Part shown: positions 35,170 through 44,842 of the stretch, piece after piece
Layout of the letters: each line of letters starts with the position of its first letter
Position numbering within the stretch: the stretch's first letter is position 1
Assembly (NCBI RefSeq): GCF_002943425.1
Contig: NZ_PTRA01000001.1
Location: forward strand, 3,348,001 to 3,412,000
Direction of reading: 5' to 3'
DNA from: Siphonobacter curvatus
GTDB taxonomy: Bacteria > Bacteroidota > Bacteroidia > Cytophagales > Spirosomataceae
DNA: 64,000 nt
Notes under the pieces: generated by a model
What the model saw: only the letters and a program-made list of their open reading frames with translations
Database searches by the model: none
What the model was told of the DNA's origin: nothing
Program-made: the position numbers and the translations under genes

Positions 35170-36300
35170 CTAAGCAACAATCACTTTACCCAGTACGTCA
35201 TCTACGGGCGTCAGCGGCAATTCCCAGGCGTCGGCTACCCCTTTATATACCGTCTTGCCCTGTACCACGTTCAAGCCTTTTTTCAGCTCTTCATTTTCGC
35301 GGCAAGCTTTCTTCCAGCCTTTGTTGGCAAGTTGAATGGCGTAAGGTAGCGTGGCGTTGGTCAGAGCCAGCGTGGAGGTGTACGGTACAGCTCCGGGCAT
35401 ATTTGCCACGCAATAATGTACAATACCTTCCACGACGAAGGTCGGGTTTTCGTGCGTCGTCGCGTGTGAGGTTTCGAAACATCCCCCCTGATCGATGGCC
35501 ACATCCACCATTACCGTTCCCGGACGCATCAGGCTAAGCATATCCCGCGTGATGAGCGAAGGAGCCTTAGCTCCCGGAATCAGGACACCACCAATGATCA
35601 GATCCGTCGTTTGAACCAACTGACGAATGTTGTATTCATTGGAGATAACCGTATCTACGTTCGCAGGCATGATGTCTTCCAGGTAACGTAAACGCGGCAG
35701 GCTAATATCTACAATTGTTACATTCGCTCCTAGTCCCGCCGCCATTTTAGCCGACTGCGTTCCTACGATACCGCCACCCAGTACGAGTACGTTGGCAGGT
35801 TTCACCCCAGCCACGCCGCCCAACAGAATACCCCGGCCACCCATGGGTTTTTCGAGGTACTTGGCCCCTTCTTGTACGGCCATCCGACCCGCTACTTCAC
35901 TCATGGGAACCAGCAGGGGCAGACTACGATCCGTTTTCTCAACCGTTTCATAAGCCAGACAGATGGCACCACTTTCCAGCATGGCGTGCGTCAGTTCCTG
36001 AGAAGACGCGAAGTGGAAATAAGTGAAGAGTAACTGATTGGGTTTAATGAGAGCGTATTCGGAAGCGATGGGTTCTTTTACCTTTACAATCATCTCCGCG
36101 ATTTCGTATACATCCTCAATCGTCGGCAAAATGGTTGCTCCAGCGTGCACATACTCGGCATCCGTGATTCCACTGCCTAAGCCAGCCGTCGCCTGTACGT
36201 AAACGTCGTGACCGCTTTTCTTGAATTCGGCCACACCCGCGGGCGTTAAAGCCACACGGTTTTCGTTGTTTTTAATTTCTTTGGGAACCCCGATAATCAT
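35170..36300 (-). CDS. ald: Alanine dehydrogenase
   Basis: 376 residues. The N-terminal domain starts [20 protein letters not shown], with catalytic Lys in VKVKEP (near 74) and His in [14 protein letters not shown] (near 96). The NAD-binding fold has [20 protein letters not shown] (Gly-rich) and VTIVDI, and the signature [20 protein letters not shown] follows. It reversibly deaminates L-alanine to pyruvate with NAD+. Divergent from it, 365 bases away, is an Lrp/AsnC regulator, so the pair is a likely amino-acid response unit. A CTATTCAGAATAG palindrome lies upstream of its near-consensus -7 box. Confidence 0.96.
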   Translation of the reverse strand: MIIGVPKEIKNNENRVALTPAGVAEFKKSGHDVYVQATAGLGSGITDAEYVHAGATILPTIEDVYEIAEMIVKVKEPIASEYALIKPNQLLFTYFHFASSQELTHAMLESGAICLAYETVEKTDRSLPLLVPMSEVAGRMAVQEGAKYLEKPMGGRGILLGGVAGVKPANVLVLGGGIVGTQSAKMAAGLGANVTIVDISLPRLRYLEDIMPANVDTVISNEYNIRQLVQTTDLIIGGVLIPGAKAPSLITRDMLSLMRPGTVMVDVAIDQGGCFETSHATTHENPTFVVEGIVHYCVANMPGAVPYTSTLALTNATLPYAIQLANKGWKKACRENEELKKGLNVVQGKTVYKGVADAWELPLTPVDDVLGKVIVA

Positions 36301-36665
36301 AGTTTTTTGTCGTTAGTGCTGCTTGTACAATGGACGCGTCAGTGGAATGGCTGGCAAGCGTGAAACTTTCTACAAAAATCGCTATTCAGAATAGTTTTCG
36401 TTCTTAATGCCATAAATAAGAAATTTGTTTTGTTTATAATTATAATTAAAGTTCATTTTTCTGTAAATACCCGTCAAATGAAGCTTTCTACCGAAAAAAT
36501 TTCTGTACAGTTCCACCCATGTTCAACTCCTCTGGCGGTGGAGTAACGCATACAATAATTTCGGATTCTGATCTTTTCCGTGTATAATGCATAGCTTTCA
36601 AATTTTCCTTTGCAAATACGTTCTTCCCTGACTGACTTTATCTTCACTCGAATCGCGAAAAACGT
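36301..36665. promoter_or_regulatory. ald / Lrp divergent regulatory region
   Basis: A 13-bp palindrome CTATTCAGAATAG (36382-36394) lies directly upstream of GATTTTTG (36373-36380 on the minus strand), a one-mismatch -7 box for ald. AT-rich DNA follows (36420-36460). Near the Lrp gene TTCCTTTG (about 36606-36613) is a one-mismatch box. No gene. Confidence 0.5.
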
Positions 36666-37124
36666 ATGGAATTAGATACTATTGATCGCCAACTGCTCAA
36701 TCTCTTGCAGGAAAATGCACTGCTCACGGTACGTGAACTGGCCGAGCGGGTACACCTCAGTATAACGCCCGTTCATGATCGAATCAAAAAACTTGAAAAT
36801 CAGGGGATTATTGAAAAGTACGTAGCTCTCATCAACCGTAAACGCATTGGTCGTGGCATGATGGTGTACTGTTTTATTACGCTCGACAAACAACGCCAGG
36901 AAAGCTTTCAGGAGTTCAATGAAGCCATTCGACAACTCCCTGAGGTACTCGAATGCAGCGTCGTATCGGGCAACTTTGACTATTTACTAAAAGTGATTGT
37001 TTCCGATATGGAGGCCTACAATACATTTTACCAGAGCAAACTAAGTGTCTTGCACAGCGTTTCGCATATGAGCAGCTCCTTCGTCATGGAAGAGGTAAAA
37101 AGCACGACGCAAATCGGATTGTAA
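36666..37124 (+). CDS. Lrp/AsnC-family transcriptional regulator
   Basis: 152 residues. The N-terminal helix-turn-helix is LDTIDRQLLNLLQENALLTV, RELAERVHLSITPVHDRIKK and LENQGIIEKYVALINRKRIG. The C-terminal RAM domain (about 65-145) binds effector and makes octamers: FQEFNEAIRQLPEVLECSVV, SGNFDYLLKVIVSDMEAYNT. The SGxxDYLLKV motif is diagnostic for Lrp. It is divergent from alanine dehydrogenase, a common pairing in which alanine or another amino acid is the effector. Confidence 0.95.
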   Translation: MELDTIDRQLLNLLQENALLTVRELAERVHLSITPVHDRIKKLENQGIIEKYVALINRKRIGRGMMVYCFITLDKQRQESFQEFNEAIRQLPEVLECSVVSGNFDYLLKVIVSDMEAYNTFYQSKLSVLHSVSHMSSSFVMEEVKSTTQIGL

Positions 37125-37355
37125 CCCAAGGAAACACCCCTACCCTGTTATCATCATTCCGGATTAACGTAAGTTCTTGGATACTTTAGGCTTAGCTCTT
37201 AAATCTTCGTCGCCACTTTTGCTTGATTTATCTCAGATTCCTGAACTACGGCTTCCCGGACGGCTAAATTCGTGGAAGTAGTCGTTTTTTGTGAGAAACT
37301 AGACCAAAATCGGGACGAAGGATGTATTGACGTGGTCCCGTATCTCTTAACCCCC

Positions 37356-38681
37356 ATGTATAAAAAAATAGCCCTCTTTGCTAGCTGTTTTACGTTTTGC
37401 TTTTCTCTTTTTGCTCAGACGGCTCCCGAATCTTTATCGCTGGAAGACGCCATCACGCTGGCGTTGGAAAAGAATTATTCGATCAAAGTCGCCAAGAATC
37501 AGGTACGGCTGGCCGAAAACGACAATACCCGGGCAGCGGCCGGTATGTTACCCCTTATTACGGGATTAGTACAGCCCAATGGACTGTTCAACTTTTCCAA
37601 TCAGCGATTTTTTGACGCCGTACGACCACCCTTGGTTCAGCGGGGAATCTTTAACCGAAATGTAAATGCGAACGTCCAATTAACCTGGACTATTTTTAAC
37701 GGGAGGAGTATGCAGATTACCAAAGCCCGGCTGGAAGAACTCGTGCGGGCGGGTGAATCGCAGGCTCAGGTGACCATCGAAGGGACCATCGCTCAGGTAA
37801 CGAATGCCTATTACTCAGCCGTTCAGCAAAAACAACAGGCTCGTTCGCTGGAAGATGCCCTAACGATTTCGCGGGAACGGCGGCGACTGGCCAAAGATCG
37901 TTACGACATCGGGCAGGGATCTAAAGTGGAGTACCTCACCGCTCAGGTCGATTTCAATGCCGATACAGCAGCCCTGATTGCTCAGAAACTAACCTACGTC
38001 AATACGAAAACGCAGCTCAATCAATTACTAGCCCGTTCGCTGGATGTAGATTTTGTTCCGAATGATACGCTCTTGTTGAATCGTGATCTGATGTACGAAT
38101 CCTTGCGGGATCAGACCTTACGGGAAAACCCTCAACTTTTGCTAGCCCGCAATAACAGCCTGATTGCCAACCTAGACGTTCGGAATCAGAAAGCTTTACT
38201 CTGGCCCACCGTCAACGTAGTGGGAGGTTATACGTACAACCTACTTCGCAACGGTGGCTCCGGTTTTGGGGTGCGAAGCGGCTATAATGCAAACCTTACG
38301 GGGGGCGTTCAGGTTGCTGCCGTCATTTTCGACGGATTGAATCAACGCCGACGCATTCAGGGAGCGAAGATTACCGAAGAAATTACGAATTTACAGGAAG
38401 CCGACGTGAAAGTTCAGATTGAAGCGGCTCTGCAACAGACCTACCAGAATTATCGCAATAACCTGAATCTGCTCGATCTGGAGGCTCTCAACGTCAAGAC
38501 CGCCGAGCAGAACGTTAGTATTGCCTTGGAACGCTACAAGATTGGCGTGGCCACACCCTTGGAACTACGAGAAGCCCAACGAAATTTTATCGCCGCTCAA
38601 ATCCGACTCATTCAGGCTCAGTTGACGGCCAAAACTTCCGAAATTGAATTGTACCGACTGAGTAGTAACATCATGAAATAA
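37356..38681 (+). CDS. TolC-family outer-membrane protein, second copy
   Basis: 441 residues from the ATG at 37356, which starts a signal peptide (MYKKIALFASCFTFCFSLFA). TolC repeats: LSLEDAITLALEKNYSIKVA, AQVTNAYYSAVQQKQQARSL, RRRLAKDRYDIGQGSKVEYL, and in the second half QTYQNYRNNLNLLDLEALNV, LERYKIGVATPLELREAQRN. It has no pump or membrane fusion gene beside it, so it may serve a system coded elsewhere. Three TolC-like genes in this window (33346, here and 56139) belong to different subgroups. It ends at a 20-bp terminator stem. Confidence 0.92.
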   Translation: MYKKIALFASCFTFCFSLFAQTAPESLSLEDAITLALEKNYSIKVAKNQVRLAENDNTRAAAGMLPLITGLVQPNGLFNFSNQRFFDAVRPPLVQRGIFNRNVNANVQLTWTIFNGRSMQITKARLEELVRAGESQAQVTIEGTIAQVTNAYYSAVQQKQQARSLEDALTISRERRRLAKDRYDIGQGSKVEYLTAQVDFNADTAALIAQKLTYVNTKTQLNQLLARSLDVDFVPNDTLLLNRDLMYESLRDQTLRENPQLLLARNNSLIANLDVRNQKALLWPTVNVVGGYTYNLLRNGGSGFGVRSGYNANLTGGVQVAAVIFDGLNQRRRIQGAKITEEITNLQEADVKVQIEAALQQTYQNYRNNLNLLDLEALNVKTAEQNVSIALERYKIGVATPLELREAQRNFIAAQIRLIQAQLTAKTSEIELYRLSSNIMK

Positions 38682-38692
38682 GATTTAAATGA

Positions 38693-38737
38693 CTATAAAA
38701 AAGCCCCGAAGCATACTGCTTCGGGGCTTTTTTATAG
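38693..38737. terminator. 20-bp bidirectional terminator
   Basis: The arms 38693-38712 and 38718-38737 are perfect reverse complements (core AGCCCCGAAGC), loop ATACT, with A6 and T6 tracts on both strands. It separates the convergent TolC and GH3 genes. Confidence 0.92.
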
Positions 38738-38751
38738 CTACTGTTCAATTC

Positions 38752-41709
38752 TTAAAATCCTACGACTGCAGATTGGCGGATGGCTTCGTAAATCATCTCC
38801 CCAAATTGGGTGCGAATGTTCAGCTGGCCAATCTTCGAATTATTCCGGGTGGGATACACGCGGTTCGAAAGGAAGATGTACAGCATTTTTTCCTTCGGTT
38901 CAACCCAAACGAACGTTCCGGTAAAGCCTGAGTGACCAAAGCTTGCCGGACTCGCCGATGGAGGCCCGGACAAACCGGGACGATTGCGATCGGGCTTATC
39001 AAAACCAATGCCCCGACGACTGTTTACTTCCACCGGAAAAGGATACGAGGTCCATTGGTGTAAGGTTTTTTCACTGATGAATCGCTGATTGCCGTATACG
39101 CCACCGTTGAGGTACATCTGGTACAATTTAGCCAAGTCATTGGCGGTACCGAATAAACCCGCATGGCCTGAGATACCCCCCATTAGCGTAGCTCCTTCAT
39201 CGTGTACCCGACCTTGAATGAGTTCTTTCCGGAACAGCGAATCATATTCCGTGGGAATAATCCGGTCAAGCGGGTAGTGTTCCCGTGGATTGTACGTGAG
39301 CGTCGTCGCTCCCATCGGCCGATAAAACGTATTTTTCAGGTAATCTTCCCATTTTTCACCCGTCAGCTTCTCCACAATTTGCGGATAGAGATAGTATGAC
39401 AAATCGCTGTACACGTAACCCTGTTTGGGTTTAACGGGCGATTCTTCAATTTGTCGTAACAACTCCCGGCGGTAACGGCGGTGCAGGAACAGGTGGTCAG
39501 CGACCGCAATCGGATAGCGACGACTTTGCTCGGTGCTGAACGTACGCGGTTTCCAGCCACTTTCACTGGTAGAATCCAGAGCCGTTTGCCAGAAAGGAAT
39601 CCAGGCTTTCAGACCCGCCTGATGGGTTAAAATATCGATCAGTTTCAGGTTGGCTTTGTTGGAATTTTTCCATTTAGGGAACAGCTCACCCAGCGTCATA
39701 TCCGGGCGAAACTTACCTTCATCCTGCATTCGCATCAGAGCCAGTACCGAGGTGCTGACTTTCGTGACCGAGGCCAAATCGTATAAATCGCCTTCCCGCA
39801 CCAGTTGTGAACTTTCGTAGGTCGGTTTTCCGTAAACTTTCTTGAAGATCACTGCTCCATCTTTGGCGACCAATACCGAAGCTCCGGGATACGCTTTGGC
39901 CATCAGCCCCTGATTGACAATGGAATCGAGTTTGGCGTTCAAAATACGGGAGTCGATGCCCACCATTTCGGGCATTGCGTACTGAAAACGACCCATCGGC
40001 TGCACGCGTAAGCCATCGCCAAATTTGAAATTCGGATTTACCGTAACGGGCAATTGACCGTTAGCTCCGATCCCTCCGCCCACCAGCTGAGCAGCCAGTT
40101 CCTGCATCACTGCCGTTTCCTGATACGTGACCACCAAGGCTTTGGATTGCTCCATTCCGGGCAATTGATTCAGTACATAAGGGTTTCCGAAAAACAGGTA
40201 GGCGGCATTGGACAGACCTGTAAAGTTCTTGGCCAGTTTCAGATTCGGTTCGGGCCAGGCATTGGCCGATCGCATAAACGGACTGTGTAGCGACACCAGT
40301 ACCAGATCGTATCCGGCCAGTTTTTCTTTGATTGCCGTGAGTTGAGCCTCCGGGGTTTTCGTATCGACGCGGAAGGTATCTACGGGCAAATAATTCATCA
40401 GCATGGACTGAAAAGCCGTTGGATTGGCGGGTCCCTGAGCGGGCGTCCCGACGCTGATGGCAGCCACTTTGGTATGCATTAAATCCTTAATGGGCAGAGT
40501 ACCCGCTTCATTCCGCAGAACGGTAATGCTTCCTTCGGCCATCTTACGGGCTAAAGCTTCCGCTCGGGGCTGGTTCAAGTCTTCGCTCAATCGGGCCAGC
40601 GGAGCCGGTTGGTATTTGTCCAGACCCAGCCAGGCTTTGGCCCGCAGAATCCGGCGTACTTTATCGTCCAGATCTGCCTGAGAAATTTCGCCCGACTGTA
40701 AAGCTTTTTTTATCGCCTGAAACATCACCGGTACATCGGTAAAGGTCTCCAGTACATCATTTCCGGCTAACAGAGCTTTTACCCCCGCAACACCCGGCGG
40801 ATAATGCTTGGCTACGCCCTGCATTTCCATGGCATCGGTAAAAATAAGTCCTTCAAAACCCAGTTCTTTCCGTAACAAATCCGTCACGATGGGCTTGGAA
40901 AGCGTCGAGGCCTGATTCGGCGTAGGGTCAAGAGCGGGAATACTCAGGTGAGCAATCATGACGCCATTGAGCCCCCGTTCAATCAGACGCTTAAATGGAT
41001 ACAGTTCCAGCGAATCCAGTCGAGCCCGTGTGTGATTGATGATAGGTAGATCCGCGTGTGAATCAACGTCCGTATCGCCGTGGCCAGGAAAATGCTTAGC
41101 CGTCGTAATCAGACCCGCATCCTGCATTCCCCGCATATACGCCTGCGATTTCCGTAGGACTTCCTCCCGGTTTTCACCAAACGAGCGGAAACCAATCACG
41201 GGGTTGTTGGGATTGTTATTCACGTCCGCTACGGGAGCGTAATTGATGTGAATCCCCGCCCGGCGACACTGTTCTCCAATTTGCTTACCCATGCGGTAAA
41301 ACCAGTCGTCGTTCATCCGAATGGCCCCCAGCGTCAGTGCATACGGATAACGGACGGTACTGTCTAGTCGCATGGTTAGGCCCCATTCCAAATCCTCGCC
41401 CATCATCATGGGTACGGTAGAGAGGGCCTGTAAATCGTTAATCATCGACGTTTGTCGATAAGGCTGATTGGCGAACCAGACGAAACCGCCGACTTTGTAG
41501 TCGCGTACCCAGCTTTTGAGTTTTTCCTGATCGTAAGGCTGATTGGTAAAATTGGCCCGGGGCATCATGAGCTGGCCAATTTTTTCATCGACGGTGAGAC
41601 GAGCAAAGACCGAATCGGCCCAGCGTTGATTACCCGTCGTAAAAGGTTTTTGAGCGTACGAGGCAAGCGATACCAGAAGAGCGGTACCCAGAGGGAGCAA
41701 ACGTTTCAT
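38752..41709 (-). CDS. GH3 beta-N-acetylglucosaminidase fused to a serine beta-lactamase-like domain
   Basis: 985 residues with signal peptide (LLPLGTALLVSLASYAQ). Residues 30-365 are a GH3 catalytic domain: KHFPGHGDTDVDSHADLP at 205-222 (the KHFPGHG His/Asp of NagZ-like enzymes) and nucleophile Asp292 in IFTDAMEMQG. A GH3 C-terminal domain spans about 395-570. Residues 580-985 are a class C beta-lactamase/esterase-like domain with S647-x-x-K650 (SVTK), a Tyr motif in YSDLSYYLY, and HSGFTGTF near the end. The fusion is common in Bacteroidota and probably works on peptidoglycan fragments in the periplasm. Confidence 0.95.
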   Translation of the reverse strand: MKRLLPLGTALLVSLASYAQKPFTTGNQRWADSVFARLTVDEKIGQLMMPRANFTNQPYDQEKLKSWVRDYKVGGFVWFANQPYRQTSMINDLQALSTVPMMMGEDLEWGLTMRLDSTVRYPYALTLGAIRMNDDWFYRMGKQIGEQCRRAGIHINYAPVADVNNNPNNPVIGFRSFGENREEVLRKSQAYMRGMQDAGLITTAKHFPGHGDTDVDSHADLPIINHTRARLDSLELYPFKRLIERGLNGVMIAHLSIPALDPTPNQASTLSKPIVTDLLRKELGFEGLIFTDAMEMQGVAKHYPPGVAGVKALLAGNDVLETFTDVPVMFQAIKKALQSGEISQADLDDKVRRILRAKAWLGLDKYQPAPLARLSEDLNQPRAEALARKMAEGSITVLRNEAGTLPIKDLMHTKVAAISVGTPAQGPANPTAFQSMLMNYLPVDTFRVDTKTPEAQLTAIKEKLAGYDLVLVSLHSPFMRSANAWPEPNLKLAKNFTGLSNAAYLFFGNPYVLNQLPGMEQSKALVVTYQETAVMQELAAQLVGGGIGANGQLPVTVNPNFKFGDGLRVQPMGRFQYAMPEMVGIDSRILNAKLDSIVNQGLMAKAYPGASVLVAKDGAVIFKKVYGKPTYESSQLVREGDLYDLASVTKVSTSVLALMRMQDEGKFRPDMTLGELFPKWKNSNKANLKLIDILTHQAGLKAWIPFWQTALDSTSESGWKPRTFSTEQSRRYPIAVADHLFLHRRYRRELLRQIEESPVKPKQGYVYSDLSYYLYPQIVEKLTGEKWEDYLKNTFYRPMGATTLTYNPREHYPLDRIIPTEYDSLFRKELIQGRVHDEGATLMGGISGHAGLFGTANDLAKLYQMYLNGGVYGNQRFISEKTLHQWTSYPFPVEVNSRRGIGFDKPDRNRPGLSGPPSASPASFGHSGFTGTFVWVEPKEKMLYIFLSNRVYPTRNNSKIGQLNIRTQFGEMIYEAIRQSAVVGF

Positions 41710-41714
41710 AAATA

Positions 41715-41745
41715 CAAAAATAGAGCATTGCCCGCAGTTTGCGGG
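41715..41745 (-). promoter_or_regulatory. Promoter and candidate operator of the GH3 fusion gene
   Basis: TATTTTTG on the minus strand (41715-41722) is an exact -7 box 6 bases before the ATG, implying a very short or leaderless transcript if used. Immediately upstream, CCCGCAGTTTGCGGG (41731-41745) is a 6-bp inverted repeat with 3-base spacer. Confidence 0.45.
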
Positions 41746-41879
41746 AGTACGGTAACTTTTCTATGTAGGAAAAGATAATTTTTGCAAATAAGCCTTTGAA
41801 CGTGATTTATTAGGCGAATGATCATTTCTGAAAAAGATCCGTATCAATCATCTGCTTTCTGTTTGAGCAACGGCATTGG

Positions 41880-42716
41880 TTAAGGCGTCACCTTGATCTC
41901 GTAAATAGTTGACCAAAGTTTTCCCGTCACATACCAGTTTCCTGAGGTAGAGTCAAAAGCAATTCCATTCATTTCCAGGGCCTGGGGGTATTTTGTTCTT
42001 GCATCCTGTTGCAACGAGCTCAAGTCCATTTTTCCCATTACCTGACCCGTTTGCGGATTGATTTTCACAACCGTAGCAGTCGTGTACACATTCGCGTAGA
42101 GGTAGCCTTTGACGTACTCCAGCTCGTTTAGATTAATCACGGCACCCTGTTCATCGGTTACCGTTAGTACTTTTACAACCGTGAAGGTAGTAGGGTCCAG
42201 GTAGGTCAGGTTTTGCGTACCATCGCTCATGATCAGGTGCGTACCATCGGTAGTTAGCCCCCAACCTTCTTTACTGGGGAAAGTAAACGTACCCAGTGGT
42301 TTGAACGTCCGGACATCGTAGATAAAACCCTTTTTTGAAAGGTAGGTCAACTGATAGAGCTTGTCTTTTAAGAAGACAATTCCTTCCCCGAAGTATTGAT
42401 CGCGGTCCAGCTCAACCTTCGTTTGTATTTTTCCTGAGGATAAATCCACTTCGCCAACGATGGACTGCGTCTGGGGCAATTCTTTCGGCGAACCCGTACT
42501 TTCATACAGTTTCCCGTTGTACATCTGTAAGCCTTCAGTAAACGCATTCGTATCGTGCGGATGCGTTTTGACGACGGCATAATGTAAAACCGGTGCAGAT
42601 GACGGACTATCTTTTGCTTCAGTAGAAGATTTTGGGGCATCATTGCAGGCCGTCAGTATACTGCAACCGAGGAAAATAAGAATGGACTTTCGAAGGACTG
42701 ATTTCAAGCGATTCAT
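41880..42716 (-). CDS. Glutaminyl-peptide cyclotransferase, plant-type QC
   Basis: 278 residues with lipoprotein signal (FLGCSILTAC, Cys near residue 24). The mature part is the plant-type glutaminyl cyclase beta propeller: HDTNAFTEGLQMYNGKLYES, QYFGEGIVFLKDKLYQLTYL, SKEGWGLTTDGTHLIMSDGT and LNELEYVKGYLYANVYTTAT with the blade-closing end GIAFDSTSGNWYVTGKLW. These enzymes convert N-terminal Gln to pyroglutamate; in Bacteroidota the reaction often protects exported proteins. It is anchored in the envelope. Confidence 0.92.
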   Translation of the reverse strand: MNRLKSVLRKSILIFLGCSILTACNDAPKSSTEAKDSPSSAPVLHYAVVKTHPHDTNAFTEGLQMYNGKLYESTGSPKELPQTQSIVGEVDLSSGKIQTKVELDRDQYFGEGIVFLKDKLYQLTYLSKKGFIYDVRTFKPLGTFTFPSKEGWGLTTDGTHLIMSDGTQNLTYLDPTTFTVVKVLTVTDEQGAVINLNELEYVKGYLYANVYTTATVVKINPQTGQVMGKMDLSSLQQDARTKYPQALEMNGIAFDSTSGNWYVTGKLWSTIYEIKVTP

Positions 42717-42820
42717 TACGTTAAACGTTTCCAGAACGATTTTTCGGGATCTCGGCGATTCACCAGAATACCGGCTACGAACTTACACGTTTATTGATTG
42801 ATCTTCTCTCCGTACAAACA

Positions 42821-42850
42821 AAAAGCCGGAACCTCCCGGCTCCGGCTTTT
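42821..42850 (-). terminator. Intrinsic terminator of the CsbD gene
   Basis: AAAAGCCGGA (42821-42830) pairs with TCCGGCTTTT (42841-42850), within the minus-strand transcript that ends at 42867. Confidence 0.8.
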
Positions 42851-42866
42851 CAACTAAAAGTATTTA

Positions 42867-43064
42867 CTACAGATCAGCAATTTTTTTGTTGATCTCATCT
42901 TTCGTCTTACCCGTTTTTTGCTGGAGTCGTCCCCACAGTTCGTCTTCTTTACCTTCTTCGTAAACCAGATCATCGTCGGTAAGGTCTCCGTAGGCTTGTT
43001 TGATTTTACCTTTCAGTTCGTTCCAGTTTCCTTTAAGCGTCGTCTCGTTCATGACTGTATTCAT
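42867..43064 (-). CDS. CsbD-family stress protein
   Basis: 65 residues matching the CsbD family end to end: [20 protein letters not shown], then [20 protein letters not shown] and [16 protein letters not shown]. Family members are small, hydrophilic and predicted helical, and are induced by general stress in several bacteria (for example YjbJ in E. coli); biochemical function unknown. In-frame second ATG (MNETTL) four codons downstream is an alternative start. It is monocistronic with its own terminator. Confidence 0.93.
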   Translation of the reverse strand: MNTVMNETTLKGNWNELKGKIKQAYGDLTDDDLVYEEGKEDELWGRLQQKTGKTKDEINKKIADL

Positions 43065-43135
43065 TTTAAGGTTAAAGCGTAATTGCTGCTATTATTAGCA
43101 AAAAAACTCATTCCAGCCAGAGTCTGACCCCAATT

Positions 43136-43819
43136 TTAGGCCTGACCGTACGCTTTTAGTATCGGTTCGCGTAAGGTCTTGCCCGCTCCCAGGCTCACGA
43201 AGGCGATCATTTCCGCGAGTTCAGCCGGATTGATCCAGGTTTTATAATCTGCATCGGGCATGTCTTTGCGATTGCTGGGCGTATCGATGGTACTGGGGGC
43301 TACAACCGTCGCAACCACATTTTTCTTCTTGCCTGCAGCGTTGATCAAATCAGCCAGACTGTTCACCAGAGATTTCGAAAGAGCATACGCTACCACGTGC
43401 TGCCCCGCCGTAGGGTCCAGAGCCGGACGCGAACCAATCAGTACAATGCGGCCACCGTTGGGCTGCTGACTCATCTGCTCAAATACAGGACGTGCTACCT
43501 GATAGGCCGACTGAAAGTTAATCTTCAACTGAGCTTCCACGGCGGCGTAATCCGTATCAAGCAGCGTACCCATCGCAAAGCCACCCACTAATAGCACCGC
43601 TACATCGATGGCTCCGTGTTCTGCTACGGTGTTGTCGACAAACTGCCGACAGGCCTGTTCGTCCGATACATCTAGGGTATACGGATGCAAGCCTTCCTGC
43701 GTGGGCATGGTTTGTAGATCGCGTACGGCCGCTACCACCGTATGCCCCCCCTGAAGAAATTGCTGCGTTACGCTGCGGCCCAGGCCACCCGTCGCTCCGG
43801 TAATTAAAACAATTGCCAT
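43136..43819 (-). CDS. Short-chain dehydrogenase/reductase
   Basis: 227 residues from the ATG at 43819 (MAIVLITGATGGLG), chosen because the SDR strand and nucleotide motif TGATGGLG begin immediately; further upstream starts read through intergenic DNA. Later motifs: DVSDEQACRQFVDNTV, LLVGGFAMG for the NNAG loop (divergent), IVLIGSRPALDP with the Ser, and YALSKSLVNSLADLI with the catalytic Tyr and Lys (YxxxK). Substrate unknown. The NNAG motif is LVGG, so the chemistry may be atypical. Confidence 0.88.
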   Translation of the reverse strand: MAIVLITGATGGLGRSVTQQFLQGGHTVVAAVRDLQTMPTQEGLHPYTLDVSDEQACRQFVDNTVAEHGAIDVAVLLVGGFAMGTLLDTDYAAVEAQLKINFQSAYQVARPVFEQMSQQPNGGRIVLIGSRPALDPTAGQHVVAYALSKSLVNSLADLINAAGKKKNVVATVVAPSTIDTPSNRKDMPDADYKTWINPAELAEMIAFVSLGAGKTLREPILKAYGQA

Positions 43820-43994
43820 AGCAATGCGTATAGTTAGAATTGTAGGACTGGTTTCACGTGGCCAGCACCCAAAAATAAAACTTTCATAAACCGTTCGGGC
43901 GGCTTTGCCGTAAATTGATAGGTAGCCGTTTGCTTCTGCCTGCTTTTTCCGACTAAGTAGCCGGTATATTCTTTCAACTTTATCAAAGTACGTT
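43820..43994. other. Divergent promoter region, SDR and porin-like genes
   Basis: 175 bp between the two start codons with no exact TAnnTTTG box and no gene. Confidence 0.4.
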
Positions 43995-44774
43995 ATGAAA
44001 TCATTTGTTCTACTCGGATGTCTGAGTATCATAAATTTCTCCCTGCTGGCTCAGAGCCAACCCGCTAGCCCCTCTTCGCGACCAGTGACGAAGGAAATGC
44101 AGGAAATTTACGACCGGGCGAACGCCAAGCCTACGACTTCGATCATTACAACTCCCATCAAGACAGAACCCGTTCGCTCCAAACCCGAGAAAGCCAGTTT
44201 TGATCCTACCGATGATTTCCGGGGTCGCAGTTACATCGGGATCAAAGCGGGAGGAAATTATACGACACTGCTCAACAACAATACCGATGCCCAACTGAAT
44301 TTTGCACCGGGCTACCACGCGGGTATCGTATTCAATGCTGCTTTGGGAAATGTAGTTTCGTTCCAACCGGAAATTCTCTATAACCATAATGCCTTGAAGG
44401 AGAAACAATTCGGTGATACCTACACGTTTACGTCTTCCAGTATCGATATTCCCTTATTGTTCCGCTTTTCGTTCGGTAATCAGACGCAGTTTTTTGTCAA
44501 TGCCGGGGTAATGGGAAGTTATGTACTGAAAAAAACTTCTGAACGGGCAGGAACGAAGTTCAAAAATGACTTATCTGATTGGGATTTCGCCGACCGTACC
44601 AATTTCTCGGGCGTAGCGGGCATTGGCGTAGCCCATAACCTGCCGAAGGGACAGATTTTTCTGGAAGCCCGTGGTCACTACCTGTTAGGCAATCTTTCGG
44701 AAGGTTTTTACAAGTCGGATGCCCCCCGCGACTTGCACGCAACCTTGTCTCTGGGTTATCTGATTCCTTTTTAA
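43995..44774 (+). CDS. Outer-membrane beta-barrel (porin family) protein
   Basis: 259 residues with signal peptide (SFVLLGCLSIINFSLLAQS). Residues 25-75 are a Pro/Thr-rich linker, then an eight-stranded OmpW/PorT-like barrel starts at SYIGIKAGGNYTTLL, with strands such as APGYHAGIVFNAALGNVVSF, QPEILYNHNALKEKQF and SSIDIPLLFRFSFG, ending with the outer-membrane sorting signal LHATLSLGYLIPF (terminal Phe). Related proteins are PorT-type (outer membrane protein beta-barrel domain 2). Function unknown. Confidence 0.88.
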   Translation: MKSFVLLGCLSIINFSLLAQSQPASPSSRPVTKEMQEIYDRANAKPTTSIITTPIKTEPVRSKPEKASFDPTDDFRGRSYIGIKAGGNYTTLLNNNTDAQLNFAPGYHAGIVFNAALGNVVSFQPEILYNHNALKEKQFGDTYTFTSSSIDIPLLFRFSFGNQTQFFVNAGVMGSYVLKKTSERAGTKFKNDLSDWDFADRTNFSGVAGIGVAHNLPKGQIFLEARGHYLLGNLSEGFYKSDAPRDLHATLSLGYLIPF

Positions 44775-44779
44775 TTAAA

Positions 44780-44818
44780 TACAAAAACGGACCGCTTCAC
44801 CAGCGGTCCGTTTTTGTA
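44780..44818. terminator. 17-bp bidirectional terminator
   Basis: The arms 44780-44796 and 44802-44818 are perfect reverse complements (core ACGGACCGCT), loop TCACC, with A/T tracts. Between convergent genes. Confidence 0.9.
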
Positions 44819-44842
44819 AGGAGTAGCGGAGTTTTATCCGAT

